DNA from: Anaerobacillus alkalidiazotrophicus
GTDB lineage: Bacteria > Bacillota > Bacilli > Bacillales_H > Anaerobacillaceae
Length of the DNA stretch: 64,000 nucleotides
Reading direction: 5' to 3'
NCBI RefSeq assembly: GCF_001866055.1
Contig: NZ_MLQS01000001.1
Location: 1,361,616-1,425,615, forward strand
Position numbers and translations under genes: made by a program. Below the pieces are notes generated by a model. It did no database searches. It was not told the origin of the DNA and saw only the letters and a program-made list of their open reading frames with translations. Positions 45,204 to 54,595 of this stretch are shown here, piece after piece (positions within the stretch are counted from its first letter, which is position 1; each line of letters starts with the position of its first letter).

Positions 45204-47717
45204 TTGAAAGCCATAATAATTAAAGTGTTTTTATCATTTTTATGTTTCGTATTTTCTTTTCAGCCCCTATTTACTAATATTACATTTGCAGAGACTACTC
45301 ACCAATCTTTTGAATTTGAAGAAGTTGGAGGTGAACTAAACGAAGATATTGTATGGGATCAAAATAAAAGATTAACTGAAGACTTATTTATTAACAGTAA
45401 ATTAATAATAGATCATGCAATTATAGATAGCAATGGGTTTCAGATTATTAATAATTATGAACTACACATAAATGGAAATGTTACGTTTATTGGGATAGAA
45501 GAGGGGAACCTTGAAGATGTAATACTATCAAACGATAGCTCAATTTCTTTTATTTCGTATGACGAGTTTACTAGTTTAGATTTACTCACAGAAGATGAAC
45601 TCGAAATCGACTCTACTGAAAATAACATATCTACAGCGGAAGAAGTTGTAGATGAAATTATTGAGGAAGAAGAAACAGAGGAAAGCGATAAGATAGAAGA
45701 AACGGAACAACTAGAAGAAGAGAATGGTCTAGTATTAAGAGAAGGGGATCGTAATGATGCCGTCATTCAATTAAAGCTTGACCTAGAAAAGGTTGGCTTT
45801 AAAGTCTCAAACAATCCTACGAATTGGTACGGTCCGGTAACAACATTGGCAGTTGTGGAATTCCAAGAAACTCACAATTTAGAGGTAGATGGAGTAGCTG
45901 ATGAAGAGACTTTTAAAAAAATTGCCGAAATCCTTGCATCAGAACTGCAAGAAGAGGCTAGGAATCCTGATGTTATCCAACTAAAGCTTGATTTAGAAAA
46001 AGTCGGCTTCAAAATATCTAGTAACCCTACAGAGTGGTATGGGCCAGTAACAACGAGAACGGTAATGGAGTTTCAAAGGGTTCATGGTTTACCTGAAAAT
46101 GGGATAGCTGATGATTTAACGTTAAAAAAAATTGCTGAAATTCTTGCATCAGATTTGCAAGAAGGGGCTAGAAATACTGATGTCATCCAGTTAAAACTTG
46201 ATTTAGAAAAAGTTGGCTTCAAAATGTCCAATAACCCAACAGAATGGTATGGACCAGTAACAACAAGAACAGTAATGGACTTTCAAAGTACATTTGATAT
46301 TCCAGTTAATGGAATCTCTGATCAACTAACCTTGAATAAGATCAAAGAAGTTAGTTCTTTAGTTCTGAGGGAAGGGGTTCGACATGAAGCCGTAGTACTT
46401 CTAAAAATTAATTTAGAAAAAGTCGGTTTTCGTATTTCAGCAAATCCAACAACCTGGTATGGACCTTCTACCGCTAAAGCAGTTAGAGATTTTCAAAGAG
46501 CTCATAATCTCACAGTTAATGGCGTTGCTGATCAAACTGTTTTAAACAAAATAAATGAGATATTAGCTTCTCCTTTGCAACAAGATGTAAGAAGTAATCA
46601 AGTGATTAGGTTAAAAAGAGACTTCGATCGCGCTGGTTTTTCAGTTTCAGCAAATCCAACAAATTTATATGGGAGGATTACAGCTCAAAGGGTCAGCCAA
46701 TTTCAAAAGTATTATAGCATTCCCGTGAATGGAATTGCTGATCAACTGACTTTATCTACTTTAGACAAAGCTTTAAATGGAGAAATTCGTCCGAAAATAT
46801 CTTCTGTTGTGAATGGAAGACAAATTTATACGTACGAACAAATGGAGAAAGATATTGTCCAATTGAATAGAATGTATCCAGATATTATTGAAACTAGAAT
46901 CATTGGCAAATCGGTTGACGGTAGAAATTTACACGCTATTAAGCTTGGCTTAGGTAAAACAGAAATCTTTATTAATGGTTCCAACCATGCGCGAGAACAT
47001 ATGACAACAAATGTTACGATGAAAATGCTAGACGATTATGCTAGAGCTTATGCTCAAAGAACCAAAATCGATGGCTATGACGCTAGACAAATATTAACAA
47101 ATACTAGTATTTGGTTTGTTCCTATGGTAAATCCGGATGGAGTTACTTTGGTTCAAAAAGGTCATAAAAGTGCCAAAAATCCTCAAGCTGTATTAAGACT
47201 AAATAACAATAGTACTAATTTCAGGTCGTGGAAGGCAAACATTAGAGGTGTGGATTTAAATAGACAGTTTCCAGCATTATGGAATTCAATTACGAATAAT
47301 CCTGGAAAGCCAGGCCCTGAAAATTATAAAGGAACGAAACCTTTAAGTGAGCCCGAAGCAATAGCACTTTACAATTTTACGTTAAGTAGAGATTTTAAAA
47401 CAGCTATTTCATATCATTCTTCTGGAGAAGTGATTTTTACTAGATTGGATCAGGAACCTTTTACACGCAATATCGCTTCAATGGTTTCGCAAAAAACAGG
47501 GTATCGGATTATTGACTTAAAAAACAGTGTGAGTGGTGGTGGGTTTACTGACTGGTTTATTTTAACTCAGAAAAAACCTGCATTAACACCTGAAATTTCA
47601 CCATTTGTTGGTGCTCGCCCTGTACCACTCTCAAATTGGAACACAATCTGGAATCAAAATAACTCAGTTGGTTTAATGTTAGCTAATGAAGCATACGTAA
47701 ATAGAAATAGAAGGTAA
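45204..47717 (+). CDS. Secreted M14 zinc carboxypeptidase with five PG-binding repeats
   Basis: 837 residues, TTG start behind AAAGGTG. Signal peptide ~1-29; an N-terminal region and a Glu-rich linker to ~175; five tandem PG_binding_1-like repeats (~177-530), close in sequence to those of the S8 protease; then an M14 domain. Zinc ligands are His595 and Glu598 in NHARE and His738 in SYHSSGE; the catalytic Glu797 is in TPEISP. FVPMVNPDG and VDLNRQFP are family hallmarks. Likely a wall-bound carboxypeptidase acting on peptides or gamma-D-glutamyl stems. No nearby partner except the S8 protease. Confidence 0.92.
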   Translation: MKAIIIKVFLSFLCFVFSFQPLFTNITFAETTHQSFEFEEVGGELNEDIVWDQNKRLTEDLFINSKLIIDHAIIDSNGFQIINNYELHINGNVTFIGIEEGNLEDVILSNDSSISFISYDEFTSLDLLTEDELEIDSTENNISTAEEVVDEIIEEEETEESDKIEETEQLEEENGLVLREGDRNDAVIQLKLDLEKVGFKVSNNPTNWYGPVTTLAVVEFQETHNLEVDGVADEETFKKIAEILASELQEEARNPDVIQLKLDLEKVGFKISSNPTEWYGPVTTRTVMEFQRVHGLPENGIADDLTLKKIAEILASDLQEGARNTDVIQLKLDLEKVGFKMSNNPTEWYGPVTTRTVMDFQSTFDIPVNGISDQLTLNKIKEVSSLVLREGVRHEAVVLLKINLEKVGFRISANPTTWYGPSTAKAVRDFQRAHNLTVNGVADQTVLNKINEILASPLQQDVRSNQVIRLKRDFDRAGFSVSANPTNLYGRITAQRVSQFQKYYSIPVNGIADQLTLSTLDKALNGEIRPKISSVVNGRQIYTYEQMEKDIVQLNRMYPDIIETRIIGKSVDGRNLHAIKLGLGKTEIFINGSNHAREHMTTNVTMKMLDDYARAYAQRTKIDGYDARQILTNTSIWFVPMVNPDGVTLVQKGHKSAKNPQAVLRLNNNSTNFRSWKANIRGVDLNRQFPALWNSITNNPGKPGPENYKGTKPLSEPEAIALYNFTLSRDFKTAISYHSSGEVIFTRLDQEPFTRNIASMVSQKTGYRIIDLKNSVSGGGFTDWFILTQKKPALTPEISPFVGARPVPLSNWNTIWNQNNSVGLMLANEAYVNRNRR

Positions 47718-47747
47718 AAAATACAAGCAAATCACGGAGAGTAATGA

Positions 47748-47790
47748 GAGGTCTTGAACATTTTTAAGTTCATACCTCTTTTTTTACCTC
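47748..47790 (+). terminator. Terminator of the M14 gene
   Basis: GAGGTCTTGAAC/GTTCATACCTC with a TTTTTTTACC tail. Confidence 0.9.
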
Positions 47791-47795
47791 ACTAC

Positions 47796-47836
47796 TAAGG
47801 GGCAGTAGACCTCCACTGTTTGAAGTTCAGCTTTAT
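47796..47836 (-). repeat. Modular repeat fragment, copy B4
   Basis: AAGGGGCAGTAGACCTCCAC then TGTTTGAAGTTCAGCTTTAT: the two ends of the B family joined with nearly all internal hairpins missing, in reverse orientation. Confidence 0.7.
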
Positions 47837-48012
47837 GACGATTAACGCTACATGTGTTCAAAAACACGATTGTAAGGTAGTTGGTTAGAGCTATAATCTA
47901 AAAGATCAAAGAGTAGGAGACAAAACAAGTGAGTAGCTACTAATCTTGACATAAAAGGCTAAATCATAATAGATTGGTAAGAATATCAATTCTGTGGAAA
48001 AAAGGGGATGCT

Positions 48013-48879
48013 ATGAGAACTTTTAAACTTGTTTTATTCTATTGGTTACCTGTTTTATTTATGGCAACAATTATTTTTGTGGCATCGTCTCAAAGTTATG
48101 AGCAACAAGATATTAAACCGTATTTAGGAAAAGTGACGGATATAGAAAAAGTAAAGGTATTAGTAAGCGAATTAAGTATTGAAAATGCGAAACGTAAGCT
48201 TTATGAAAAAGGTGATGGATTAGGTCTGATTACGCTTGTTACTGAACAGTGGATGCTCTTTATCGTCCTACTTAGTCTTGGTACTTTGGCTCTTGTTGGT
48301 TGGTTTGTCAATTATCTTTGGAAAATTTATAAGAGAAAAGGTCTTGATTATCTCTATAAAGTATTGTTTCACGGGTTTTTATTTCTTATATTAGCAATAA
48401 GTTTTATAATGTTGGCAGTTTTTATGGCTTTCAGAATTGAATCAATTTTACTTTTCTTGAAAAGAAAAATTGAAGTCGGAACTGCAATCGAATTTTTGAA
48501 AAATATCCAATTTACCTATGCGACAGCCGAAATAAGTATTGCTAGATTAGGTGTAGAATCTTTCCTTGAATTTGTAATTCGAAAAGGAGCTCATTTTACT
48601 TTTTTCTTCTGCCTCGGTTTTCTTTTTTATCGAGCGATGTGGGCGAGCAGTTTTCCAAAAGTGTTAAGTTTCATCAGTTCCCTTTGCTTCGTTGTGATCT
48701 ATGCAATTAGTGATGAGTTACACCAAGCTTTCACACCCAACCGTACTCCTTTGGTGCAAGATGTTGTCCTTGATTCTGTAGGTGGTTTAACTGGGATAGT
48801 TTTTGCCCTTTTTATCTATTTTATGATAGATCATTTTAGGAACCAGAAGCAATCAGTCATAAAAACTAGTAGATACTAG
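48013..48879 (+). CDS. VanZ-family membrane protein
   Basis: Start ATG 48013 with AAAGGGG (a start at 47974 has no site); 288 residues. One N-terminal helix, a ~70-residue loop, then about five more helices. The VanZ signature lies near the C-terminus: FVIRKGAHFTFFFCLGFL and SDELHQAFTPNRTPLVQDVV. VanZ proteins are linked to low-level glycopeptide resistance, but their biochemical role is uncertain. The extended N-terminal half is unusual for a short VanZ (~160-200 aa). Confidence 0.88.
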   Translation: MRTFKLVLFYWLPVLFMATIIFVASSQSYEQQDIKPYLGKVTDIEKVKVLVSELSIENAKRKLYEKGDGLGLITLVTEQWMLFIVLLSLGTLALVGWFVNYLWKIYKRKGLDYLYKVLFHGFLFLILAISFIMLAVFMAFRIESILLFLKRKIEVGTAIEFLKNIQFTYATAEISIARLGVESFLEFVIRKGAHFTFFFCLGFLFYRAMWASSFPKVLSFISSLCFVVIYAISDELHQAFTPNRTPLVQDVVLDSVGGLTGIVFALFIYFMIDHFRNQKQSVIKTSRY

Positions 48880-48934
48880 AAAAGTATGATGTTTACCATT
48901 CTTTTTTCGTCATACTACATAGTAGATTTTTTTA

Positions 48935-49062
48935 TCGGTCAGAGAATCCGTTATTTACTTAAAACTATCAATTATTTACTCAAAAATTACTAAATAACGG
49001 AACCATGGTCCGAAAGTCTATAAAAAACTCACATTTTTGAGAAATAACGGAACTGTGGTCCC
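48935..49062. repeat. AACGGAAC repeat, copy D2
   Basis: AGAATCCGTTATTTACTT, then AAATAACGGAACCATGGTCC and GAAATAACGGAACTGTGGTCC. Repeated degenerate units of the D family. Confidence 0.65.
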
Positions 49063-49073
49063 TAAAACATCCT

Positions 49074-49230
49074 TTTATCCCACTCTTAAGGGGCAGTAAG
49101 ACCCTCACCTCAAAACGAAAGAAAATATAGAAGTAGGTGGGGGATTAACTGCCTCTAAAGGTCCGATAAGTTGAACTAACAATCAGTGGTGGATGAAGGA
49201 GCTTCCCCACTGATTGAAGTTCAGCTTTAT
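49074..49230 (-). repeat. Two-hairpin modular repeat, copy B3 (reverse)
   Basis: Reads in reverse from CTTTATAAAG-side end: same first and third hairpins as B1/B2, but the middle hairpin (AGAATAACT type) is absent, giving a 157-bp unit. Outer motifs AAGCTGAACTTCAATCAG and CTTAAGAGTGGGATAAA are conserved. Confidence 0.85.
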
Positions 49231-49392
49231 AAAAAAAATGAGGAATTACATAAAAAGATGTATTATAATGGAGACAAAATTCCTGCCATTTTAATGTAGT
49301 TAAAGATAAAACTTCTAATAAAATGGTATAATCTAATAGGAACATAAGGTAGTTACTAGAATGAAGGAGTAATAGTTAGATTGGAGGTATGT

Positions 49393-50343
49393 ATGAAAAA
49401 GAAACTAGCAGTTATCGTTACTGTACTGTTGTGTAACCTTACTTTTTCTACAACTGTATTAGGAGAAGTAGATGAAAATAAAGATACTTCGAATAAAAAT
49501 ACAGCTATTAATGAGAATGATGAAACGTCTACGGGAAAGCCGACTGACAAACAAGAAGATGATAAAGTAAGTGAACCACCAAAAGAGGAAATACCTCAAC
49601 AGGAAAAACCAAAAGAAGAAGAACCAAAGCAACAAGAAGAAACTCCGAAAGTAGAGCCAAAACCTAAAGAAACGACACCACCTAAGGAAGAAGAGAAACA
49701 GACCCAACCAAATAAACCTAAGGAAGAGAAAACGACAACTGAAAATCGAAAACCACAAACACCTCAAACGACAAATGAAAACGAACCTACTACAACAATA
49801 GAACCAGTAATCGTTCCACAGCAAGAGAATGAGGTAATAGAGGATATAAAAAAAGATGTTGTAGAAGAAATTATTCTTTCATTTAATGCAAACAACGAAT
49901 ATTATAAAAAGCTAGATGATTTTATCCTACATAATGTCCTAACTATTCTACTACATAATCATCCTCACGAAAGTGCTTTAGCAGCTTTTTCAGAAGATCC
50001 ATTCAATGATCTTGTTAGAAGGTTATCAAATGAACAAATCGATGAATTATTGATGATTATTAAAGATAACCCTTATGAAAATGACCTTGATTTCGAAAAG
50101 ATTATTAGTAGATTACAAGAACTTAAATCTTTACAAGAAGAGTACGTGACAAGGCTTGAAGCCGAGGCTGAAGAAGTAAAGATAGAGCTCGAACAATTTA
50201 TTCAAAGTGAAACGGTAGAAGTCAACGGAGATGAAGATGAAGTTGAACAACAAAAAGGGTTGCTTTCATTAATTGGAAGTACGATTTCTAACATTTTTAA
50301 ATGGTTCGGAACGTTATTTAAACTATTAATATCCATATTCTAA
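49393..50343 (+). CDS. Exported protein with Lys/Glu/Pro-rich spacer, 316 aa
   Basis: Start ATG 49393 behind GGAGG. Signal peptide ~1-24 (VLLCNLTFSTTVLG). Residues ~40-145 are a low-complexity K/E/P/Q/T-rich spacer, likely extended and wall-spanning. Residues ~150-280 are helical and acidic. The last ~30 residues (SLIGSTISNIFKWFGTLFKL) form an amphipathic or membrane-seeking helix. No family recognised. 16 bp upstream of the SGNH hydrolase gene on the same strand, so probably a two-gene operon. Confidence 0.75.
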   Translation: MKKKLAVIVTVLLCNLTFSTTVLGEVDENKDTSNKNTAINENDETSTGKPTDKQEDDKVSEPPKEEIPQQEKPKEEEPKQQEETPKVEPKPKETTPPKEEEKQTQPNKPKEEKTTTENRKPQTPQTTNENEPTTTIEPVIVPQQENEVIEDIKKDVVEEIILSFNANNEYYKKLDDFILHNVLTILLHNHPHESALAAFSEDPFNDLVRRLSNEQIDELLMIIKDNPYENDLDFEKIISRLQELKSLQEEYVTRLEAEAEEVKIELEQFIQSETVEVNGDEDEVEQQKGLLSLIGSTISNIFKWFGTLFKLLISIF

Positions 50344-50359
50344 GATATAAGGTGAATAT

Positions 50360-51163
50360 ATGAAGAAAATAGCAATCGTTTTTGTAGTTTTTATAGCAAT
50401 AGCTACAATTATAGTAAGTAAAAATTTGTATGATCAAAAATTGAAAGCAACTGCCACTGAGGCGAAACAATTAATGCAGGAAAACATAGAACAAGAGATT
50501 CAATCTGAGAAAGAGGAAGCCCAAAAGGAACGATTACGGCTAATAACTGAAAATATGGACGATGCGGTTGCCGAGCTCGTTATTGGTGCAGTAGGTAATA
50601 ATGAGGAAATAAAGATCGTTATTACCGGGTCTAGCGTACTAGAAGCGACAGCAGAAATGGATAGTTGGCCTGATATTTTTATGGAGCGTTTAGACGAAGC
50701 ATATGGTCATGGTGTGTTTTCTGTAGAAGTTGTTTCATATGGAGATAAAGGTTCGTATGAAGTTTTACATGAAAAGGGATACCATTTAGTCGTTGAAAAA
50801 TCCCCTGATATCCTAGTAATTGAACCTTTATTGTTGAATGATAATGGTATAACACGTATCGAAGACACACTCAAACATTTAGATCGTTTCATTGATGAAG
50901 TTAGGGAAGTGCATAACGATATCGTTGTTATTGTACAACCGCCACAGCCCATTTTTCAGCCGTCTTATTATTTAACTCAAGTAACTAAGTTAGAGGAACA
51001 TTCACTTGCAAAGGGTTACCTATACTTTGATCATTGGGACATGTGGCCTTCTATTGAGGATGAAGCACTAAACGAATATATCCTTGATGATCAAAGAACA
51101 CCTAACGAAGATGGTCACCATCTTTGGGCAAACTTTGTAAGTCATTATTTTATAAGTGAATAA
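50360..51163 (+). CDS. SGNH/GDSL-type hydrolase, membrane-anchored
   Basis: 267 residues: N-terminal helix (~3-21), a coiled-coil stalk (~30-60), then an SGNH-like domain. Block I is ITGSSVLEA, with Ser as nucleophile in place of the usual GDS; GDKGSYEVL and PDILVIEPLLLND fill the oxyanion-hole blocks; the C-terminal PNEDGHHLWANF supplies Asp and His. It likely deacylates a surface glycan or lipid outside the membrane. It pairs with the exported spacer protein 16 bp upstream. Confidence 0.82.
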   Translation: MKKIAIVFVVFIAIATIIVSKNLYDQKLKATATEAKQLMQENIEQEIQSEKEEAQKERLRLITENMDDAVAELVIGAVGNNEEIKIVITGSSVLEATAEMDSWPDIFMERLDEAYGHGVFSVEVVSYGDKGSYEVLHEKGYHLVVEKSPDILVIEPLLLNDNGITRIEDTLKHLDRFIDEVREVHNDIVVIVQPPQPIFQPSYYLTQVTKLEEHSLAKGYLYFDHWDMWPSIEDEALNEYILDDQRTPNEDGHHLWANFVSHYFISE

Positions 51164-51184
51164 CAGGTTGTTGATAAACGATAT

Positions 51185-51222
51185 GAAAAGAGGCGATGAA
51201 CAAGTGTTCATGCCTCTTTTTT
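51185..51222 (+). terminator. First of two tandem terminators
   Basis: AAAAGAGGCGATGAAC/GTTCATGCCTCTTTT plus T-run. Confidence 0.92.
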
Positions 51223-51277
51223 GGGCTCTATAATAATTGTTTGGTAACCCCAACAATTATTATAGAGCCCTTTTTTG
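51223..51277. terminator. Second tandem terminator
   Basis: GGGCTCTATAATAATTGTT/AACAATTATTATAGAGCCC is a 19-bp perfect stem with a T6 tail. Confidence 0.92.
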
Positions 51278-51329
51278 TAGGCTAAGAAGAAGCGTAAATT
51301 GAGTAACGTGCCAAAAAAAGAAGTGGAAT

Positions 51330-51836
51330 CGCGCATAAATGTATTGCCGCGCACAATCGACAGCGAACCGCGCACAAACGGGAGAGAATCGCGCATAATC
51401 GACAAAGAATCGCGCACAAACGGGAGTGAAACGCTCATAAATGGATTGCCGCGCACAACTAGTGGGGAAACGAGCAGAACAGGGTGAGGAACGCACACAA
51501 ACGGGAGTGAACCGCGCATAATCGACAAAGAATCGCGCACAAACGGGAGAGAATCGCACATAAATGGATTACCGCGCACAACTAGTGGGGAAACGAGCAG
51601 AAAAGGGAGCGGATCGCGCACAATCGACAGCGAACCGCGCACAAACGGGAGTGAACCGCTCATAAATGGATTGCCGCGCACAACTAGTGGGGAAACGAGC
51701 AGAAAAGGGAGCAGAGCGCGCACAATCGACAGCGGACCGCGCACAAACGGGAGAGAATCGCGCATAAATGTATTACCGCGCACAAACGGGAGAGAATCGC
51801 GCATAAATGTATTACCGCGCACAAACGAGAGTGAAT
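51330..51836. repeat. Minisatellite: 25 units of 21 or 18 bp
   Basis: Twenty-five head-to-tail units begin with CGCGCA or a variant: nineteen of 21 bp (for example CGCGCACAAACGGGAGAG+3) and six of 18 bp (such as CGCGCATAAATGTATTAC). All lengths are multiples of three, so frames stay open on both strands and give spurious repetitive ORFs. A higher-order order of unit types (18-bp unit, ACTAGTGGGG unit, GAGCAGAA unit) recurs three times. No ribosome-binding site serves those ORFs. The array lies between two terminators and the cytochrome cluster. Confidence 0.9.
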
Positions 51837-51841
51837 CGCGT

Positions 51842-52195
51842 TCGAGTGACTTAGTGAGTGGATTCTGTGTCCACAAAAGCAGCTATTTTAAAGCTACCAT
51901 TTCCGAGTCTTGGTTTTGGTGGCTTTTGTCGTTCTATCTTAAAATCCACTAAATTTAAAGCGTTATCAAGTTTGCAAGCTCTTTGGTTGATTGTGGACAT
52001 ACCAACTGAGAATCTCTATCACATACTCTCACACATTATCACACAATTCACATTATGTTCACAACTATAATGGTATGTTTTGTAATAGAATGAGAGTAAG
52101 TAACCACTAACTAACACTGTAACAAAACGCTATCTTAATAGTGTTTACATATACCTGGTACGCGGTAAATAAACCAAAAGGGTGGGCCGGAAATT
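51842..52195. other. Upstream region of the multihaem cluster
   Basis: About 350 bp without a gene. It has AT-rich DNA with ATTATCACACAATTCACATT and further TGTGA/TCACA-like half sites, but I cannot identify a specific operator or riboswitch. The promoter of the cytochrome genes should lie here. Confidence 0.4.
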
Positions 52196-53284
52196 ATGGG
52201 AAAAGATGAAAAAGTGAAGAAGCCGTTCTTAGTGAAAAGAATACGGAGGCGCTTACGTCAAATCAACTGGAGTGATCCAATAAATAAATGGAAACTATTA
52301 TTTTTTTCAGTCGTTGCTTTTGTTATGATTGCCGGATTTTCTTACGGAGCGATCGCAGCAACATCGACTACGTCGTTTTGCTCTAGTTGCCATGAGATGT
52401 CACCGGAGTATGTTTCTCATATATCAACCACTCATAGTGAGATCAAATGTACAGCTTGTCATATTGAACCAGGATTCACAAGCACGATTCTCGGAAAACT
52501 AGCTGCAACAAAAGAAGTTTATCGCCATGTCACTCGTACTCAGCCTAATCCAATTACATTGCCTAAAGCGATGAGGGACGTTGTTTGTTTAGAATGTCAT
52601 TCCCCTAATCGTGTCGTTTCTGCAACTGATAATTTAATTGAAGACCATGATGTTCATCTAGAACAAGGGATTTCTTGTGTGACCTGTCATAGCGGTGTTG
52701 CTCACGCCAAAATGGTTGAACGCGGTATTAACACCAATGATACATACGACTATTGGACAGTTGAAAATGCAGATAAATTAATTACTCGAGATTATGTAAA
52801 AACAAATATGGGTACTTGTATAGATTGTCATTATCAAGTAAACCAAGGCTTAAAGCCATGGGAAGATAAAAACTATATTATTGCTGTTCCGCCTAACGCC
52901 TTTGAAGGACCAATTTTAACATCTAGTGAAGTTTTTGAGACCGTGATACGAACAGCAAACAAGGACGATAAAATTTCAATGGAATGCCAGACATGCCATA
53001 TAGAGATGAAAATTCCAACTCACCATGAGCAAACAGACTGGAATGAAAATCACGGTGAGTATGCCCGTAAACAACTTGAACAGTGTATCACCTGCCACGA
53101 CGAAAATAATTGGGTGAAGAGAGTTCAACCACAATCTATTGAAGAAATATTAGAAGCAAAAGAGATGGCTTGGGATAATTACGTACCTAATATCGAAGTG
53201 GTTCAAAGGGAAGCTGCAAATACCGTTTTCTGCTTAACCTGTCATATAGAGAAGAACCCGGATTTTGTACCGAACAACGAGTAA
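52196..53284 (+). CDS. NapC/NirT-type membrane-anchored octahaem cytochrome c
   Basis: 362 residues. A basic N-terminus (KRIRRRLRQ) and one transmembrane helix (~36-60) precede eight CxxCH haem sites: CSSCH, CTACH, CLECH, CVTCH, CIDCH, CQTCH, CITCH and CLTCH. The first is followed by EM (CSSCHEM), as in NapC/NrfH, where that region meets the quinol. Usual NapC/NrfH proteins carry four haems, so this one is extended. It probably oxidises menaquinol and passes electrons outward. It is the first gene of the 34-haem cluster, 82 bp before the dodecahaem gene. Ribosome-binding site AGGGTGG. Confidence 0.92.
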   Translation: MGKDEKVKKPFLVKRIRRRLRQINWSDPINKWKLLFFSVVAFVMIAGFSYGAIAATSTTSFCSSCHEMSPEYVSHISTTHSEIKCTACHIEPGFTSTILGKLAATKEVYRHVTRTQPNPITLPKAMRDVVCLECHSPNRVVSATDNLIEDHDVHLEQGISCVTCHSGVAHAKMVERGINTNDTYDYWTVENADKLITRDYVKTNMGTCIDCHYQVNQGLKPWEDKNYIIAVPPNAFEGPILTSSEVFETVIRTANKDDKISMECQTCHIEMKIPTHHEQTDWNENHGEYARKQLEQCITCHDENNWVKRVQPQSIEEILEAKEMAWDNYVPNIEVVQREAANTVFCLTCHIEKNPDFVPNNE

Positions 53285-53365
53285 TTCGTGTCATTCAATT
53301 CACTGATAAAAATAGAATTACTTTTACTAAGATAGCAGCGAAAGGATTAGGTGGGGTGACGAAAC

Positions 53366-54580
53366 GTGAAAAATGATCATGATCAAGAAGAAAAGCAATT
53401 ACAGGAATTAGGCGCTGAAAGTTCAGACGCATATAGAAAAAAATTAAAAATCATTAAGGTCGCAACATTCTTTTTTATTGGATTAGTAGGACTAGCATTA
53501 TCCGTGACAATTGGAGTTCAGGCTACCTCTACGAATACGTTCTGTGCAAGCTGTCATATGATGCAGCCGCAAGTATTAACGTGGGAAGCGTCTTCGCATA
53601 GTTCGGTTAACTGTAAAGATTGTCATATTAAGCCAGGACTTGAAGGGACCGTTGAAGCAAAAATTGGTGGGCTTTGGGAACTTTATCATACCATTACAGA
53701 TACGTATGTTGCACCAATTCGAATGCCAAGTTTAATTCCGGATGAGTCGTGTACAAAGTGTCACAATATGGAAAATAGAAAAGTGACCTCCTCGGGTGAT
53801 ATTATTTCCGAACATGGCATTCATGCCGATAAAGAAGTTAAGTGTGTAACCTGTCACGCTGGTGTGGCACACGGAAAAGTATCAGAACGAAGAGTAACAT
53901 TCAAATCTGATTTTGAACATTGGGATGAAACTTTAGGTGCTTACATGATGAGCTATTCGAAGTATACTGCACCACAAAAAGCGACATGTATGGATTGTCA
54001 TGAACTAAAGCGAGCGCCGTTAACATGTGAAGCATGTCATTCAACAGGGATGTTCCCAATTGATCATGAAGATAAAGACTTTTTAACAAAAAATCATGGG
54101 AAGCTGTCAGAAGAAGAGTTGTTAACCTGTCATAGCTGTCATTCTTTCCAGTCAAAAAATCCTATTAAAGAACTTAAAGACAAAACATATTATACGAAAT
54201 TTATTCTAAGCGAACCTGATCATCAACAAATACCTGTTCAAGAATATGCGAAAACAAATACATTTTGTGCAGATTGTCATAGTCAAAGTCCTGATAGTCA
54301 CCAGGCTAAAGGATTTTTCTCAAAACACGGTACGTTCGTAAATGAAAACAAAGACGGCTGTTTAACCTGTCATGATTATGACAAGTCGTCACAATCGCAA
54401 TCACCTGTCACAAACGTTACTTGTGCAACCTGTCACTCTGGTGGGCATCCAGATCAGTGGCAACAAAAACATCCAACGCCTTTGTCGCCTGAACCGAAGT
54501 TTGACAGAACTTGCTTAAGTTGCCATGTTGAACAAACTTGTACCTCATGTCACATCGATGGAAGAAAAGAAGAAAACTAG
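53366..54580 (+). CDS. NapC/NirT-like membrane-anchored dodecahaem cytochrome c
   Basis: 404 residues, GTG start behind AGGTGGGG. One transmembrane helix (~29-51), then twelve CxxCH motifs, including the overlapping-looking TCHSCH. The first site is followed by MM (CASCHMMQP), resembling the NapC-type quinol end. It shares its plan and VKCVTCHAGVAHGKVSER-like blocks with the upstream octahaem protein, suggesting duplication plus haem gain. The C-terminal half packs haems closely (CATCH, CLSCH, CTSCH in the last ~45 residues before the end), as expected for a conduit through the wall. 15 bp before the TPR gene. Confidence 0.92.
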   Translation: MKNDHDQEEKQLQELGAESSDAYRKKLKIIKVATFFFIGLVGLALSVTIGVQATSTNTFCASCHMMQPQVLTWEASSHSSVNCKDCHIKPGLEGTVEAKIGGLWELYHTITDTYVAPIRMPSLIPDESCTKCHNMENRKVTSSGDIISEHGIHADKEVKCVTCHAGVAHGKVSERRVTFKSDFEHWDETLGAYMMSYSKYTAPQKATCMDCHELKRAPLTCEACHSTGMFPIDHEDKDFLTKNHGKLSEEELLTCHSCHSFQSKNPIKELKDKTYYTKFILSEPDHQQIPVQEYAKTNTFCADCHSQSPDSHQAKGFFSKHGTFVNENKDGCLTCHDYDKSSQSQSPVTNVTCATCHSGGHPDQWQQKHPTPLSPEPKFDRTCLSCHVEQTCTSCHIDGRKEEN

Positions 54581-54595
54581 AAGGAGGGATTTGGA

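Noticed and set aside
49459..49824. A 121-codon aromatic-rich minus-strand ORF
   Set aside because: It is the complement of the Lys/Glu/Pro-rich spacer in the exported protein gene; composition-driven shadow.
51329..51842. CRISPR array
   Set aside because: Units are contiguous, with no conserved repeat/variable spacer alternation, and no cas genes are present.
51208..51876. A 222-codon repetitive ORF on the minus strand (and shorter ones on the plus strand) over the minisatellite
   Set aside because: No ribosome-binding site, runs through two terminators, and openness is explained by units that are multiples of 3 bp.
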